A program made the translations under genes and the position numbers. The notes below the pieces were generated by a model that did not search any database, had not been told where the DNA came from, and was given only the letters and a program-made list of their open reading frames with translations. Shown in pieces: positions 25,006-33,799 of a stretch of 64,000 nt of DNA. The stretch covers positions 310,001 through 374,000 of the forward strand of contig NZ_JAIVAL010000002.1 of assembly GCF_020171985.1 (NCBI RefSeq), in the 5' to 3' direction. Positions within the stretch are counted from its first letter, which is position 1. Each line of letters begins with the position of its first letter. Source of the DNA: Halobacillus halophilus. GTDB taxonomy: Bacteria > Bacillota > Bacilli > Bacillales > Halobacillaceae.

Positions 25006-25776
25006 ATGGGTCGATTAGATGGCCAAACTGCTGTTATTACTGGTGGAAGCGGCGGCATCGGAAAGACCACGGCGCGCTTGTTCTTACAAGAAGGAGCCAA
25101 AGTATCACTCGTAGACGTCAATGAAGAGGCTTTGAAGGATGCAAAATCTGAACTTGACTCCTATGGTGAATTGATTACCATCACCGCTGACGTCACGGAT
25201 GAAAAAGATGTACAAAATTATGTAGAAAAGACGCTCGACCAATTTGGTACAATCGATATCTTCTTTAATAATGCAGGAATTGAAGGAGAGGTTCGTCCGA
25301 TTACCGAGCAGCGAGTCGAAGATTTTGATAAAGTCATGAATGTAAACGTAAGAGGAGTTTTCCTTGGCTTGAAGCATGTGATGCCTGTGATGACTGAAAA
25401 GCAGGATGGCAGTATCATTAATATGTCATCGGTTGCCGGCTTAATGGGTTCTCCAGGAGTGGCCCCTTACGTCACTTCCAAGCATGGAGTAGTTGGACTG
25501 ACAAAAGTAGCCTCTTTAGAAGCGGCACCGTCCAGTGTGCGGGTTAATTCCGTTCACCCATCTCCTGTTAACACTCGTATGATGCGTTCTCTTGAAAAGG
25601 GATTCAGCCCTAAAAATGCAGAAGCAGCTAAAGAGGAACAGACTAGCGCCATTCCATTGAATCGTTATGGTGAAACGGAAGACATCGCAAAAGTCGTCCT
25701 TTTCCTTGCTTCTGACGACAGCCGATTTGTTACCGGCAGCCAGTACCGTGTTGATGGCGGCATGGGTGCAACTTGA
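25006..25776 (+). CDS. SDR family oxidoreductase (classical)
   Basis: A 256-residue classical short-chain dehydrogenase. It has TGGSGGIGKT near residue 12 (cofactor), an Asp after beta-2 (SLVDVNEEAL) that favours NAD, NNAGIEGEV near residue 88, the catalytic Ser (NMSSVAGLMGSPG) and YVTSKHGVV with the Tyr-x-x-x-Lys pair, and the C-terminal GSQYRVDGGMGAT. Substrate unknown; annotation as glucose-1-dehydrogenase or 3-oxoacyl reductase would be guesswork. AAGGAGAGG precedes the ATG at 25006. Confidence 0.88.
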   Translation: MGRLDGQTAVITGGSGGIGKTTARLFLQEGAKVSLVDVNEEALKDAKSELDSYGELITITADVTDEKDVQNYVEKTLDQFGTIDIFFNNAGIEGEVRPITEQRVEDFDKVMNVNVRGVFLGLKHVMPVMTEKQDGSIINMSSVAGLMGSPGVAPYVTSKHGVVGLTKVASLEAAPSSVRVNSVHPSPVNTRMMRSLEKGFSPKNAEAAKEEQTSAIPLNRYGETEDIAKVVLFLASDDSRFVTGSQYRVDGGMGAT

Positions 25777-25781
25777 TCATA

Positions 25782-25811
25782 AAAAACGGAGCCTTCCAGG
25801 CTCCGTTTTTG
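25782..25811 (+). terminator. Intrinsic terminator after SDR gene
   Basis: The stem AAAACGGAGCC / GGCTCCGTTTTT has a short loop and a T run. Confidence 0.9.
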
Positions 25812-25845
25812 TGTAGGTTCTTATAATTTCATAATCCTAAACTAA

Positions 25846-26639
25846 AGCTTCCGTTTGTGGAAGACTCAGTTTCGAGATATTTGAAGAGGGGGAAGGTCCT
25901 GCGGGGGACGATTTCGCTTTTCGGCCCTGCACGATGCAGGGTCGTTCGACGTTGTCACAGGACGTGGCGATCTTAGTCGAACTTCGTATATGTGGTAAGC
26001 TTCCTCAGGCTTCGCCTTCCGGGATCTTACCGATCATGTTCATCCCTGCTTACCCTTTAGTAAGTTGCAAATGTCAATTATGCCCTAAACGACATGTAAT
26101 GCTATCCAGCTCCAGCACCTAGCGGCTAGTGAGACTTCCCTCACTTCTGTACGATAAGGCAACATAAAATCGCTCCGCTCTTCGTGTTTTCTTTATCTCC
26201 GCCAGCTCAGTCCAGTCCATACGCCGCTGACCGAGGTGCTTCCGCTTTTAACCTGGGAGTCTTCATCGTCCCCCTCCGGACCTTGCGATATATGGAGCTC
26301 GAAATCTTGTTCGAAACGCACCGGTTTATGGTGGAGATTAACTATTAAAAATAAGCGTACATGGGTGGATAATTCCCGCTATAGAAGCATTTGCGGCAGA
26401 TCCAAACACCTCTCCACCGCCTATAGAAGGGTCCGTTGACCAGATATTGTTGGGGTGGCGGAGGAAACGACGAGACTCCCACGGGAGAAGGAGCTAGGCG
26501 AGACCCCACAGGGAGTGAAGCGACCGAGGAGGCTTGCCAGTTCCCCCGTAGGAAAGCGAGTTGTTTCCGCAGCTGCCCTCATCAATTTTAGGCAACGGAC
26601 CCAAGTTATCTCCAAACTGAGTCTTCAACTAATCGGCCA
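25846..26639. repeat. Long copy R3 of the dispersed mosaic repeat
   Basis: About 790 bp. The left arm AGCTTCCGTTTGTGGAAGAC then TCAGTTTCGAGATAT, and the right arm TATCTCCAAACTGAGTCTTC then AACTAATCGGCC, are imperfect inverted repeats. Internal modules in order: a core with CGGCCCTGCACGATGCAGGG and CACAGGACGTGGCGATCTTA; a block with CCAGCTCCAGCACCTAGCGG and CAGCTCAGTCCAGTCCATAC; a GC-rich block with CTCCCACGGGAG and GAGACCCCACAGGGAGTGAA. R5 carries the same modules in reverse orientation. Short ORFs inside are not conserved between copies. It lies between convergent genes. Confidence 0.85.
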
Positions 26640-26661
26640 TATTGTTGAGTAAAGCTTACTC

Positions 26662-26985
26662 TTATACTCCTTCAAAATATAATGGATAGTGGTAGCTGCA
26701 TTTTTCGTTAAAGGGATGGGTACATTCTGGACATTGATGCACCTTCATATATGTTTGAATAGAAAATTCAGTCCAGCAATTTCCGCACAAAATTGCTTTT
26801 TCTTCCCAATGATCCTCAGGCCATTTCCTCGCACTATGATCCGCTTTTTCTTTGTGGCAATAGTAGCATCCATAATATTCCTGACAGCAGTAGAATTTGA
26901 CCGCGACGATGTCGACGTTACTATGATAATGTGCACATCGCGTATGTTCATCTACACCTGTGCCTTTCACCTTAATTCTGTTCAT
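26662..26985 (-). CDS. CHY zinc-finger protein
   Basis: A 107-residue protein of the CHY zinc-finger family, with many paired Cys/His ligands: RCAHYH, VKFYCCQEYYGCYYCH, ILCGNC, HQCPEC and EKCSYHYPLYF. In plants and animals the same module is part of E3 ligases (PIRH2/CHYR1). The small bacterial proteins are stand-alone and of unknown function. The first 14 bp overlap the end of the MFS gene, so it is the last gene of a symporter-MFS-CHY operon. No membrane segment or signal peptide. Confidence 0.85.
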   Translation of the reverse strand: MNRIKVKGTGVDEHTRCAHYHSNVDIVAVKFYCCQEYYGCYYCHKEKADHSARKWPEDHWEEKAILCGNCWTEFSIQTYMKVHQCPECTHPFNEKCSYHYPLYFEGV

Positions 26986-28189
26986 ACTTACCCTCCTGAT
27001 TCCTTTTAAATACCGGCAAAGAGATAAAAATTAAGATAAAGACAAGAGCGGTACTGATCACGCCCAGCCAGCCCCATGTCTCCCATAAGGTTCCGACAGC
27101 TGTACTTCCTACTGCAACACCTACATAATAACTGATCAAGTAAAAACTTGAGGCTCCGCTTCTGTGATGGTTCGCTGATTTACTCACAAGAGCAGCAGCC
27201 ATGGAATGAGCAATAAAAAAGCCGGAACAAAGAACACCGAGCCCTGCCATAATCCATGATACCGATTGTAAAGAGGTGAAACCAGCTCCTGCAATCAGAA
27301 TAAATAATCCAGAGAACATCACTTTTGTTAAACCAAACAGATTAGACAGACGGCCGGCAAGTGGAGGAGCAAGCACCCCTAGAACATAAGCAAAATACGT
27401 AAAGGATATCCATTTTAACGGCCACTGATATGGGTCTGATTGCAAGTAGAAAGGGATATATGTCCATATTGCTGTAAAAACAATTTGAAGTAGCAATCCC
27501 ATTAAGAACAACACTAGCATATAGCGATCTTTCAAGTGGACAAGCATTCCCTGAAAATCCTCCCGAAGCGGCTGGTCTCCTTTTGTAAAGTAACGTTCGG
27601 CAGGCAGCAGTAAGAAGAAAAGAAAAGCAGCAGTTAAACCAAATGCAGAGAGTATGAACAAGGTTTTCTCCCACCCAAATACATCGGTTAAATAACCCCC
27701 GGCCACTCTCCCTCCCATACCGCCAAGTGCGTTGCTGGATATATACAGCGTCATAGCCATACCTAAATGATTAGGGTCTACTTCTTCTCCTAAATAGCCC
27801 ATAGCTGCTGCAGGAATTCCGGCCAGGAAGAAGCCTTGCAGCAATCGTAATACTACCAGCCATTCAAAAGAAGAAGTAAACGGCATTGCTACAAGCAGCA
27901 ATACCGTCACTCCAAGAGATATTTGCATCAGCCGCATTCGTCCGTAACGATCCGCTGCAAAGCCAAGAAGGAAAAGCCCAACAACCATCGCGATAACAGC
28001 AGCAGACATAAGAAAACTGGACTCGGTAGCCGATACTTGAAATTCATTTACAAAAATAGGCAGTAGCGGCTGAAATACATACAAAGTTGAAAAGACGAGT
28101 AAGGACGCAAGCATTAAAGCTATTGTAACGCGCCAGAATCCGGACTCGTCCGGGGTATAGGGCTTAATAGCCGGCTGACTTGAATCCAT
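26972..28189 (-). CDS. MFS transporter (YnfM/YgaY-like exporter)
   Basis: A 405-residue major facilitator with about twelve helices. The inter-helix 2-3 motif is GFAADRYGRMRLMQ. Further landmarks are LRLLQGFFLAGIPAAAMGYL and VAGGYLTDVFGWEKTLFILS, typical of the YnfM/NepI-like drug-H+ antiporters. Substrate unknown. The ATG at 28189 is preferred because AAAGG lies 9 nt upstream; the in-frame ATG at 28198 overlaps that site. It follows the DASS symporter by 16 bp and overlaps the CHY gene by 14 bp, so the three form one transcript. Confidence 0.85.
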   Translation of the reverse strand: MDSSQPAIKPYTPDESGFWRVTIALMLASLLVFSTLYVFQPLLPIFVNEFQVSATESSFLMSAAVIAMVVGLFLLGFAADRYGRMRLMQISLGVTVLLLVAMPFTSSFEWLVVLRLLQGFFLAGIPAAAMGYLGEEVDPNHLGMAMTLYISSNALGGMGGRVAGGYLTDVFGWEKTLFILSAFGLTAAFLFFLLLPAERYFTKGDQPLREDFQGMLVHLKDRYMLVLFLMGLLLQIVFTAIWTYIPFYLQSDPYQWPLKWISFTYFAYVLGVLAPPLAGRLSNLFGLTKVMFSGLFILIAGAGFTSLQSVSWIMAGLGVLCSGFFIAHSMAAALVSKSANHHRSGASSFYLISYYVGVAVGSTAVGTLWETWGWLGVISTALVFILIFISLPVFKRNQEGKYEQN

Positions 28190-28205
28190 GGTGTTCATCC
28201 TTTAC

Positions 28206-29891
28206 TTATTGGCTGAATTTTTGAGGGAACGTAGTTAGATCGATATCCCATGCGAATGGTAAATAGAAATAAATAGCCAAGGTGACCAGTACAATGGCAA
28301 AGACGTTTAGCAAAAACCCGGCCTTAGCCATATCTGGTATACGTAAATATCCTGATCCAAACACAACCGCGTTAGGCGGTGTGGCGACAGGCAGCATGAA
28401 CGCACAGCTGGCTGCAACTCCTGCCCCAATCATCAGGCTGTACGGGTGCACAGATAGTGCAGAAGCAAGCGAAGCCATAATCGGGAACATCATGGTGGCT
28501 GTAGCCGTATTTGACGTGATTTCGGTCAGGAAAATAACCATAGCAATGACGCATGCGAGAATCAGGAACAAGCTGACCCCTTCTAAGATAGTTAATTGGT
28601 TACCGATCCATTCTGCAAGTCCAGTTTCCTGGAAGCCTGCTGCAATTGCAAGACCTGCACCGAAAAGTAGTAATATGCCCCACGGGAGCCCTTTCGCCGT
28701 GTTCCAATCCAGTATGAAGTCTCCCTTTTTACTGATTGATGGAATGAGGAAAAGAATGATGGCGGCACTCATGGCAATAACGGTATCATTAATGTTCTCA
28801 TTCACATAAGGAACTAAAACAAATGACCTTAAAATCCAGGCAAGAGCCGTTAAGCTGAAGACAGAAAGCACAATTTTCTCTTCAGTCGACATATCACCAA
28901 GCGTTTGACGCTCGTTATTAATAACTTCTTTTCCTCCCGGAAGCTGCTTAATTTTCATAGGAAAGGCTACTTTCACAAGATATATCCAGGCAATTCCTAA
29001 GAAAAGAAGAGCTAATGGTACACCAAACATCATCCACCGGGCAAAGGAGATCTCAAGCCCATACGTTTCTGAAACGACAGCTGCAAAGATAGTATTCGGA
29101 GGTGTACCAATTAACGTGGCAAGACCTCCTATCGAAGCACTGTAGGCTATTCCAAGCATAATGACTTTTCCAAAGTTAAAGGAAGAGTGATCGACTTGAC
29201 CTTCCCCCTCCTTCTTTAATTGTTCAGATGCCTGGTAAATAACCGCAAGGCCGATCGGTACCATCATCATAGAAGTGGCTGTATTGGAAATCCACATAGA
29301 AAGCAGTCCGGTCGCAAGCATAAATCCAAGCACAATCATCTCAGTGCTTGTCCCTACCAGTGAAATGATAAACAAGGCGATGCGTTTATGTAAGTTCCAC
29401 TTCTGCATCGCAAGGGCAATAAGGAAACCACCCATAAATAAGAAAATGGTGTTATCTCCATAAGATGATGCCGCTGCATCACCGGAGAGCCCTCCTGTAA
29501 GCGGAAACAAAATTAAAGGTAATAAAGACGTAGCTGGAATCGGTACAGCCTCGGTGATCCACCACGTAGCAATCCAAAGGGTACTTGCAAGAATCGCTAC
29601 TGCACTGCCGGAAAGTCCCTCTGGATCAAAGAATAAAAGGGTCACAATAAATAAAAGAGGGCCTAAGATGATACCAACTTTTTGACGGGTATCAAAGGAA
29701 GAACCGGAGCCGCCGCTCCCATTTTCCGGCTGATTCGATTCCGAATCATTCCCCGCCTGCTTACGATCGTTTTCTTTCGGTTTCACTTTCTCAGGATTTC
29801 CCGTCACAGCAAAGCTCATTAAATCTTTGGCTTGATCATGCAACTGCCACATCCAGTTCCAGAAATTTTTTATTCCGGATTGTTCCTGCAT
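28206..29891 (-). CDS. DASS family sodium-coupled anion symporter
   Basis: A 561-residue divalent anion:Na+ symporter (SLC13/SdcS type). It has a hydrophilic N-terminal extension of about 75 residues containing charged and Gly/Ser-rich stretches, then eleven or so helices. The two ion-binding SNT motifs are visible: WISNTATSMMMVPIGLAV in the first half and TEITSNTATATMMFPIMASL in the second. The family imports succinate, malate, citrate or sulfate with sodium. Here dicarboxylates are most likely. The ATG at 29891 has GGGAGG upstream; the start at 29906 would lie on top of it. First gene of its operon. Confidence 0.88.
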   Translation of the reverse strand: MQEQSGIKNFWNWMWQLHDQAKDLMSFAVTGNPEKVKPKENDRKQAGNDSESNQPENGSGGSGSSFDTRQKVGIILGPLLFIVTLLFFDPEGLSGSAVAILASTLWIATWWITEAVPIPATSLLPLILFPLTGGLSGDAAASSYGDNTIFLFMGGFLIALAMQKWNLHKRIALFIISLVGTSTEMIVLGFMLATGLLSMWISNTATSMMMVPIGLAVIYQASEQLKKEGEGQVDHSSFNFGKVIMLGIAYSASIGGLATLIGTPPNTIFAAVVSETYGLEISFARWMMFGVPLALLFLGIAWIYLVKVAFPMKIKQLPGGKEVINNERQTLGDMSTEEKIVLSVFSLTALAWILRSFVLVPYVNENINDTVIAMSAAIILFLIPSISKKGDFILDWNTAKGLPWGILLLFGAGLAIAAGFQETGLAEWIGNQLTILEGVSLFLILACVIAMVIFLTEITSNTATATMMFPIMASLASALSVHPYSLMIGAGVAASCAFMLPVATPPNAVVFGSGYLRIPDMAKAGFLLNVFAIVLVTLAIYFYLPFAWDIDLTTFPQKFSQ

Positions 29892-30017
29892 TATGATGCC
29901 TCCCATCCAAATTTGTTAGTATTGCAAGAATATTCTCATATATTAACAAATTCTATCATAGATTTGGAAGCCAAGGTAGAAATCGACACCACCCCCCTTA
30001 AATAATCCCATTTATTG

Positions 30018-30035
30018 TCACCTCAGGTCATCCAT
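30018..30035 (+). repeat. Upstream copy of the SDR terminator arm
   Basis: TCACCTCAGGTCATCCAT repeats, over 17 bases, the left arm of the hairpin at 30919-30957 that follows the SDR gene. The second arm is missing here. It lies about 85 bp before the SDR start. Confidence 0.55.
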
Positions 30036-30120
30036 TTTATGGAATTTTAAGGAATGAACAGGTTTTTTATAGAGGTTTTCTGGATAAAGAGAAGTATGAC
30101 AATAGAAAGAGGTGGAAGGT

Positions 30121-30903
30121 TTGACAACTGTACAGGATAAAGTATTCATCGTTACAGGCGCTGCTTCCGGTATGGGATATGCGGCTGCTCGCAGACTTGT
30201 AAATGAACAGGCAAATGTAGCCCTATTAGATATTAATGAAGATCGATTAAAAGAAGCTGAACAGCAGCTTCAAGTCAGAGCCAATCGCACGCTGTCCCTG
30301 ACCACTGATTTGTCTTCTCCGGAAGAGGTGAAAAAAAGTATAGATATGGTCCAAGAACACTGGGGCCGAATTGATGGGGTATTCGCCAATGCCGGAGTCA
30401 ACGGTAAAGTTATGCCTATCGAAGACATGCCTCCAGAAGAATGGGACCATACCATTGAAAACAATTTAAAGGGGTCTTTCCTGACTCTGAAATATGCCAT
30501 CCCCCACATGAAGGAAAAAGGAGGAAGTGTGGTACTTACCAGTTCTATTAATGGTAACCGTACCTTTACGAATAAAGGTTTTTCTGCGTACAGTTCTTCT
30601 AAGGCCGGGATTATGGCCTTCGGCAAGATGGCTGCTGTGGAGCTTGCTTCCCAGGGAATTCGCGTTAACATTATGTGCCCTGGTTTCATCGATACCAATA
30701 TTGGTGAAAACACGCGTCCCGATGAGCAGGAGCTTGAAAAAATTGATATACCAGTAAAAAAAGAAGTAGAAGGCTCACCACTGAATGAAGAAGTAGGATC
30801 ACCTGAACAAGTGGCCGATCTGGTACACTTCCTGCTGTCTGATGCTTCTTCCCACATTACAGGGACCGAGGTGTTCATCGACGGCGCCGAGTCACTCCTA
30901 TGA
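30121..30903 (+). CDS. SDR family oxidoreductase
   Basis: A 260-residue classical SDR with TGAASGMGYAAARRL (cofactor loop), VALLDINEDRL (Asp favouring NAD), NAGVNGKVMPIED, TSSINGNRTF (catalytic Ser), YSSSKAGIM (Tyr and Lys) and the C-terminal FIDGAESLL. The usual GG of the C-terminal motif is GA here. A TTG start at 30121 with AGAGGTGG just upstream is chosen; the in-frame GTG at 30112 lies inside that ribosome binding site. Substrate unknown. The gene is flanked by two copies of a 17-base motif, one of which forms its terminator. Confidence 0.83.
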   Translation: MTTVQDKVFIVTGAASGMGYAAARRLVNEQANVALLDINEDRLKEAEQQLQVRANRTLSLTTDLSSPEEVKKSIDMVQEHWGRIDGVFANAGVNGKVMPIEDMPPEEWDHTIENNLKGSFLTLKYAIPHMKEKGGSVVLTSSINGNRTFTNKGFSAYSSSKAGIMAFGKMAAVELASQGIRVNIMCPGFIDTNIGENTRPDEQELEKIDIPVKKEVEGSPLNEEVGSPEQVADLVHFLLSDASSHITGTEVFIDGAESLL

Positions 30904-30917
30904 ACATGTAAAAAAAT

Positions 30918-30957
30918 ACCACCTCAGGTCATCCATATTTTGGATGACCTGAGGTGG
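30918..30957. terminator. Long perfect hairpin after SDR gene, convergent with dsdA
   Basis: CCACCTCAGGTCATCCA pairs perfectly with TGGATGACCTGAGGTGG around a 5-nt loop. There is an A run before and a T-containing tail after, so it can serve both strands. Confidence 0.8.
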
Positions 30958-30974
30958 ATATTTATTCCTTTTAA

Positions 30975-32324
30975 TCAGGATTCGGTTATGGGTGTGAGCA
31001 GTGATTTTCCTTTTTGATAATATCTTTCTCTATCCTGTTCCGGCACCAGGGAACCGCCGGTGGACCAGGTTAAATGAACCGAACGGCCCATTTTGTCCTG
31101 CCAACCTTTTTCTTCGAGCATGCCCGACTCTTTAAGTCTTAACGGTCCGGAAAGTCCCGAAGCTGCGGATGGTTCTACGTACACGTTTTCTGAATCAGCC
31201 AGCAATGCAAGCAGACGGTACATTTCATCATCTTCCATAGTATAAAAACCGCTAACCAAATACTGACTGATTTCTGTCGCAAACCTGGAAGGACGTCCAA
31301 CCGCCAGCCCATCTGCCTCTGTAAGATTATCAAGACCAAAATCCTGAACGGACACTTTTTCGTGTTCTCCAGTCATTACCCCGAGCAGTACGGACGGAGA
31401 ATGCGTAGGTTCTACGAACAGGCAGTGGACATCATCCCCGAACACTTTCTTCAAACCAAATGTAATCCCTCCCGGAGATCCTCCTACGCCGCACGGAAGA
31501 TAAACGAACAGCGGATGATCCTTATCTACCATAATCCCCTCTTCATCCAACTGTCTTTTTAATTCAAGGGCAGCTACACTATATCCCAGGAATAAGGCCT
31601 TTGAGTCCTCATCATCTACAAAATAGCCAAGAGGATCGTCCATCGTAATCGAACGCCCTTGCGTAATGGCTTCACTGAAGTCTCCTTTATACTCGTAAAC
31701 TTTGGCCCCTTTTTCCCGGAGCAGATCCTTCTTCCACTGCTTTGCATCAGCCGACATGTGCACCTCTACCGTAAATCCGAGTTTAGCACTAATGGTGCCG
31801 ATACTCAGCGCAAGATTCCCTGTCGATCCCACTCCGATCGTGTACTGACTGAAGAACTTTTTGAAAGAAGGATCAAGAAACACTTCATAGTTATCTTCCT
31901 TTGAGACCATATTATTTTCAAGCGCCAGCTTCTCTGCATAGCTCAGGACTTCAAACACCCCGCCACGTGCTTTAATAGATCCCGATATAGGAAGATCATG
32001 GTCACATTTTAAATAATACTCTCCTTCAAATGGCTGACCATAATAGGCGCTCAGGTCTTTTTTCATTTCTTTTATTGGTATTACAGGCGACTCAATTGCC
32101 CCATCTTTCGTTCCTGCAAACGCCTTCTTAAGAAAAGGGGCAAACCGTTTCCACAGTTGTTCCGCTTCATAGATGTCATCTTTAGTTACCGCAAACTCAG
32201 GTACCTTATCCATCTCCAAGGCAGATGTATTGATCCAAAACACGGGCTCACATTTCATAACTTTATCTAATAAGGGAAGACTCTCCACCCATTCGAATAA
32301 AGTTTTTCCTGCTTTCTTATCCAT
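30975..32324 (-). CDS. dsdA: D-serine dehydratase
   Basis: A 449-residue PLP enzyme that converts D-serine to pyruvate and ammonia. The sequence LPISGSIKARGGVFEVLSYA contains the PLP-binding Lys. The glycine loop for phosphate (GVGSTGNLALSIG) and the DsdA-specific VYLPCGVGGSPGGI are also present, and length and start (FEWVESLPLLDKV) are as in the family. It detoxifies D-serine. TGGAGGTG precedes the ATG. No dsdC or dsdX is adjacent; the convergent SDR is not obviously related. Confidence 0.95.
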   Translation of the reverse strand: MDKKAGKTLFEWVESLPLLDKVMKCEPVFWINTSALEMDKVPEFAVTKDDIYEAEQLWKRFAPFLKKAFAGTKDGAIESPVIPIKEMKKDLSAYYGQPFEGEYYLKCDHDLPISGSIKARGGVFEVLSYAEKLALENNMVSKEDNYEVFLDPSFKKFFSQYTIGVGSTGNLALSIGTISAKLGFTVEVHMSADAKQWKKDLLREKGAKVYEYKGDFSEAITQGRSITMDDPLGYFVDDEDSKALFLGYSVAALELKRQLDEEGIMVDKDHPLFVYLPCGVGGSPGGITFGLKKVFGDDVHCLFVEPTHSPSVLLGVMTGEHEKVSVQDFGLDNLTEADGLAVGRPSRFATEISQYLVSGFYTMEDDEMYRLLALLADSENVYVEPSAASGLSGPLRLKESGMLEEKGWQDKMGRSVHLTWSTGGSLVPEQDRERYYQKGKSLLTPITES

Positions 32325-32455
32325 TGAAGCACCTCCATGACAGAAATCATTCTATCCTGATTTTTCCCTGAATTCGAATAATTAACCGGATTGACGGGCA
32401 GACCCCGCTTTCCCTTCCCGCATGTATCCACAGAAAAGGGAGTCCATTCGTTCAT

Positions 32456-33688
32456 CTAAAAGAAACTCCAGCTTTCTGGTGGTTTAGGGTTTTGAAATAG
32501 CGTAACAGCCTGATCAAGGCACTCTCCTGGTTCCGCTTCTGCATAACCTGCCAGCAGAAGATTGTCCAAGGTTACACATCCCATCATAAGTGATGAAAAT
32601 TCAGCTATTCCAAGGTGTATCTCTACGTCAGCCAGCTGATCCGTTGCCCTCGGAACCCCCTCCGTAAATTCCCATACATAGGAAAGCTGTTCGTCCATAA
32701 AGCTATCGGATATCTTCCATCCGATTCGAATAGATTCCTTTCCAAAAGAATGGTGGCTAAGATTTTCCAAGAATAATGGGACATTCACAATCCGGTACAT
32801 CAGCCCTTGCCCCTGCTCACTTATTTTATGATAGATCCTGAAGATAAGTGCGTCATCTGTATGACAAGGGTTTTCCAGCATATAAGAGAATTGCTGGTTG
32901 AAGGTAGGGAAATAAACGGAGCGCACCTGATCCTTCTGATTATGCAAGAATTGAAGCAGCGATTGATAGGCTTCGGTTGTACATGCGATAAATTCAACAA
33001 TATGTAAATCATTCAGAAGCATGTGGCCCCCTGGAGCCTGCTTGAACTGGAAAACCATGTACCCGTCTAATTTCCCTTCTTTTTTCAAACCAACCACATG
33101 ATAACCATCCGTTTCCAATGATCTAAATTCGTACAATGGCTTCTCACATGATCCATGCGTTTGCTCAGCCCACAGGTGATAGCAAGAGGTCATCTCATAC
33201 TTATCAGCTGGATCAAGCATAGTAACGGATGAACTTTTCGGAAAAACAGGAAGCTGTGAAGGATGGAAATGAAATGTATGTAAAAATGGTCCTAGTCCAA
33301 AGCCCATCTTTCTATAAAAAGAAGGCTGGAAAGGATAGAGCTGCACGAGCGGTATGCCCTGGTTACGGGCATCTTTAATAAAGGCTTGAATAATTTGCTT
33401 GGCGAATCCTTGCTTTTTATAAGGCAGGTCCACAGCTACCATACCTACGCCGCGGGCATCCATTTTCCGGGAATAGAGGTTCAAGGTATGATCATATTGG
33501 ACATACCCTCCGACTAACCGGTTATTTTGATAAAGACCAAAATGCTGGACATTGGCTTCTTTGTCCAACTTCTTCTGCCGTTTGCTATGATTTTCTTTCG
33601 CCTCCTCGGAATCGAGCTTCATTCCTGGATAACAGCGGCCGCAAAGATCAGTGAATGCTTTAAAATCGGTCAGCTTTTGTAACGTCAT
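32456..33688 (-). CDS. Eis-like GNAT N-acetyltransferase
   Basis: A 410-residue protein with the Eis (enhanced intracellular survival) architecture: an N-terminal GNAT domain (residues about 1-150), a second GNAT-like domain (about 150-290) and a C-terminal SCP2-like domain (about 300-405). The acetyl-CoA segment is GVGMVAVDLPYKKQGFAKQI near residue 80, followed by PFQPSFYRKMGFGLG. Mycobacterial Eis acetylates aminoglycosides at several amines; bacillary homologues share the fold, but their substrates are unknown. The start has AAAGGAGAG upstream. No linked resistance gene is seen. Confidence 0.85.
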   Translation of the reverse strand: MTLQKLTDFKAFTDLCGRCYPGMKLDSEEAKENHSKRQKKLDKEANVQHFGLYQNNRLVGGYVQYDHTLNLYSRKMDARGVGMVAVDLPYKKQGFAKQIIQAFIKDARNQGIPLVQLYPFQPSFYRKMGFGLGPFLHTFHFHPSQLPVFPKSSSVTMLDPADKYEMTSCYHLWAEQTHGSCEKPLYEFRSLETDGYHVVGLKKEGKLDGYMVFQFKQAPGGHMLLNDLHIVEFIACTTEAYQSLLQFLHNQKDQVRSVYFPTFNQQFSYMLENPCHTDDALIFRIYHKISEQGQGLMYRIVNVPLFLENLSHHSFGKESIRIGWKISDSFMDEQLSYVWEFTEGVPRATDQLADVEIHLGIAEFSSLMMGCVTLDNLLLAGYAEAEPGECLDQAVTLFQNPKPPESWSFF

Positions 33689-33762
33689 TAGATTCTCTCC
33701 TTTCTACCTCTCTGTATGATCCATTATAAGGGAATCGATAAAGGATGTCTTATCTTATAAAG

Positions 33763-33792
33763 CAAAAAATGAGAGGAGATCTCCTCTCATTT
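33763..33792 (-). terminator. Terminator of the NMT1-type ABC operon
   Basis: A 26-bp perfect palindrome (AAATGAGAGGAG / CTCCTCTCATTT) is followed on the minus strand by a T run. It lies just after the substrate-binding protein gene. Confidence 0.8.
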
Positions 33793-33799
33793 CAGCTAT

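Noticed and set aside
25934-26652. Short reading frames within repeat R3 (and similar ones in R4, R5 and R6)
   Set aside because: The frames are not kept between copies of the repeat, and no start has a ribosome binding site.
28282-28809. 175-codon antisense frame opposite the anion symporter
   Set aside because: Shadow of a membrane-protein gene; no start site and no domain.
30270-30878. 202-codon antisense frame opposite the SDR gene
   Set aside because: Shadow of the SDR coding sequence; the sense frame has all family motifs.
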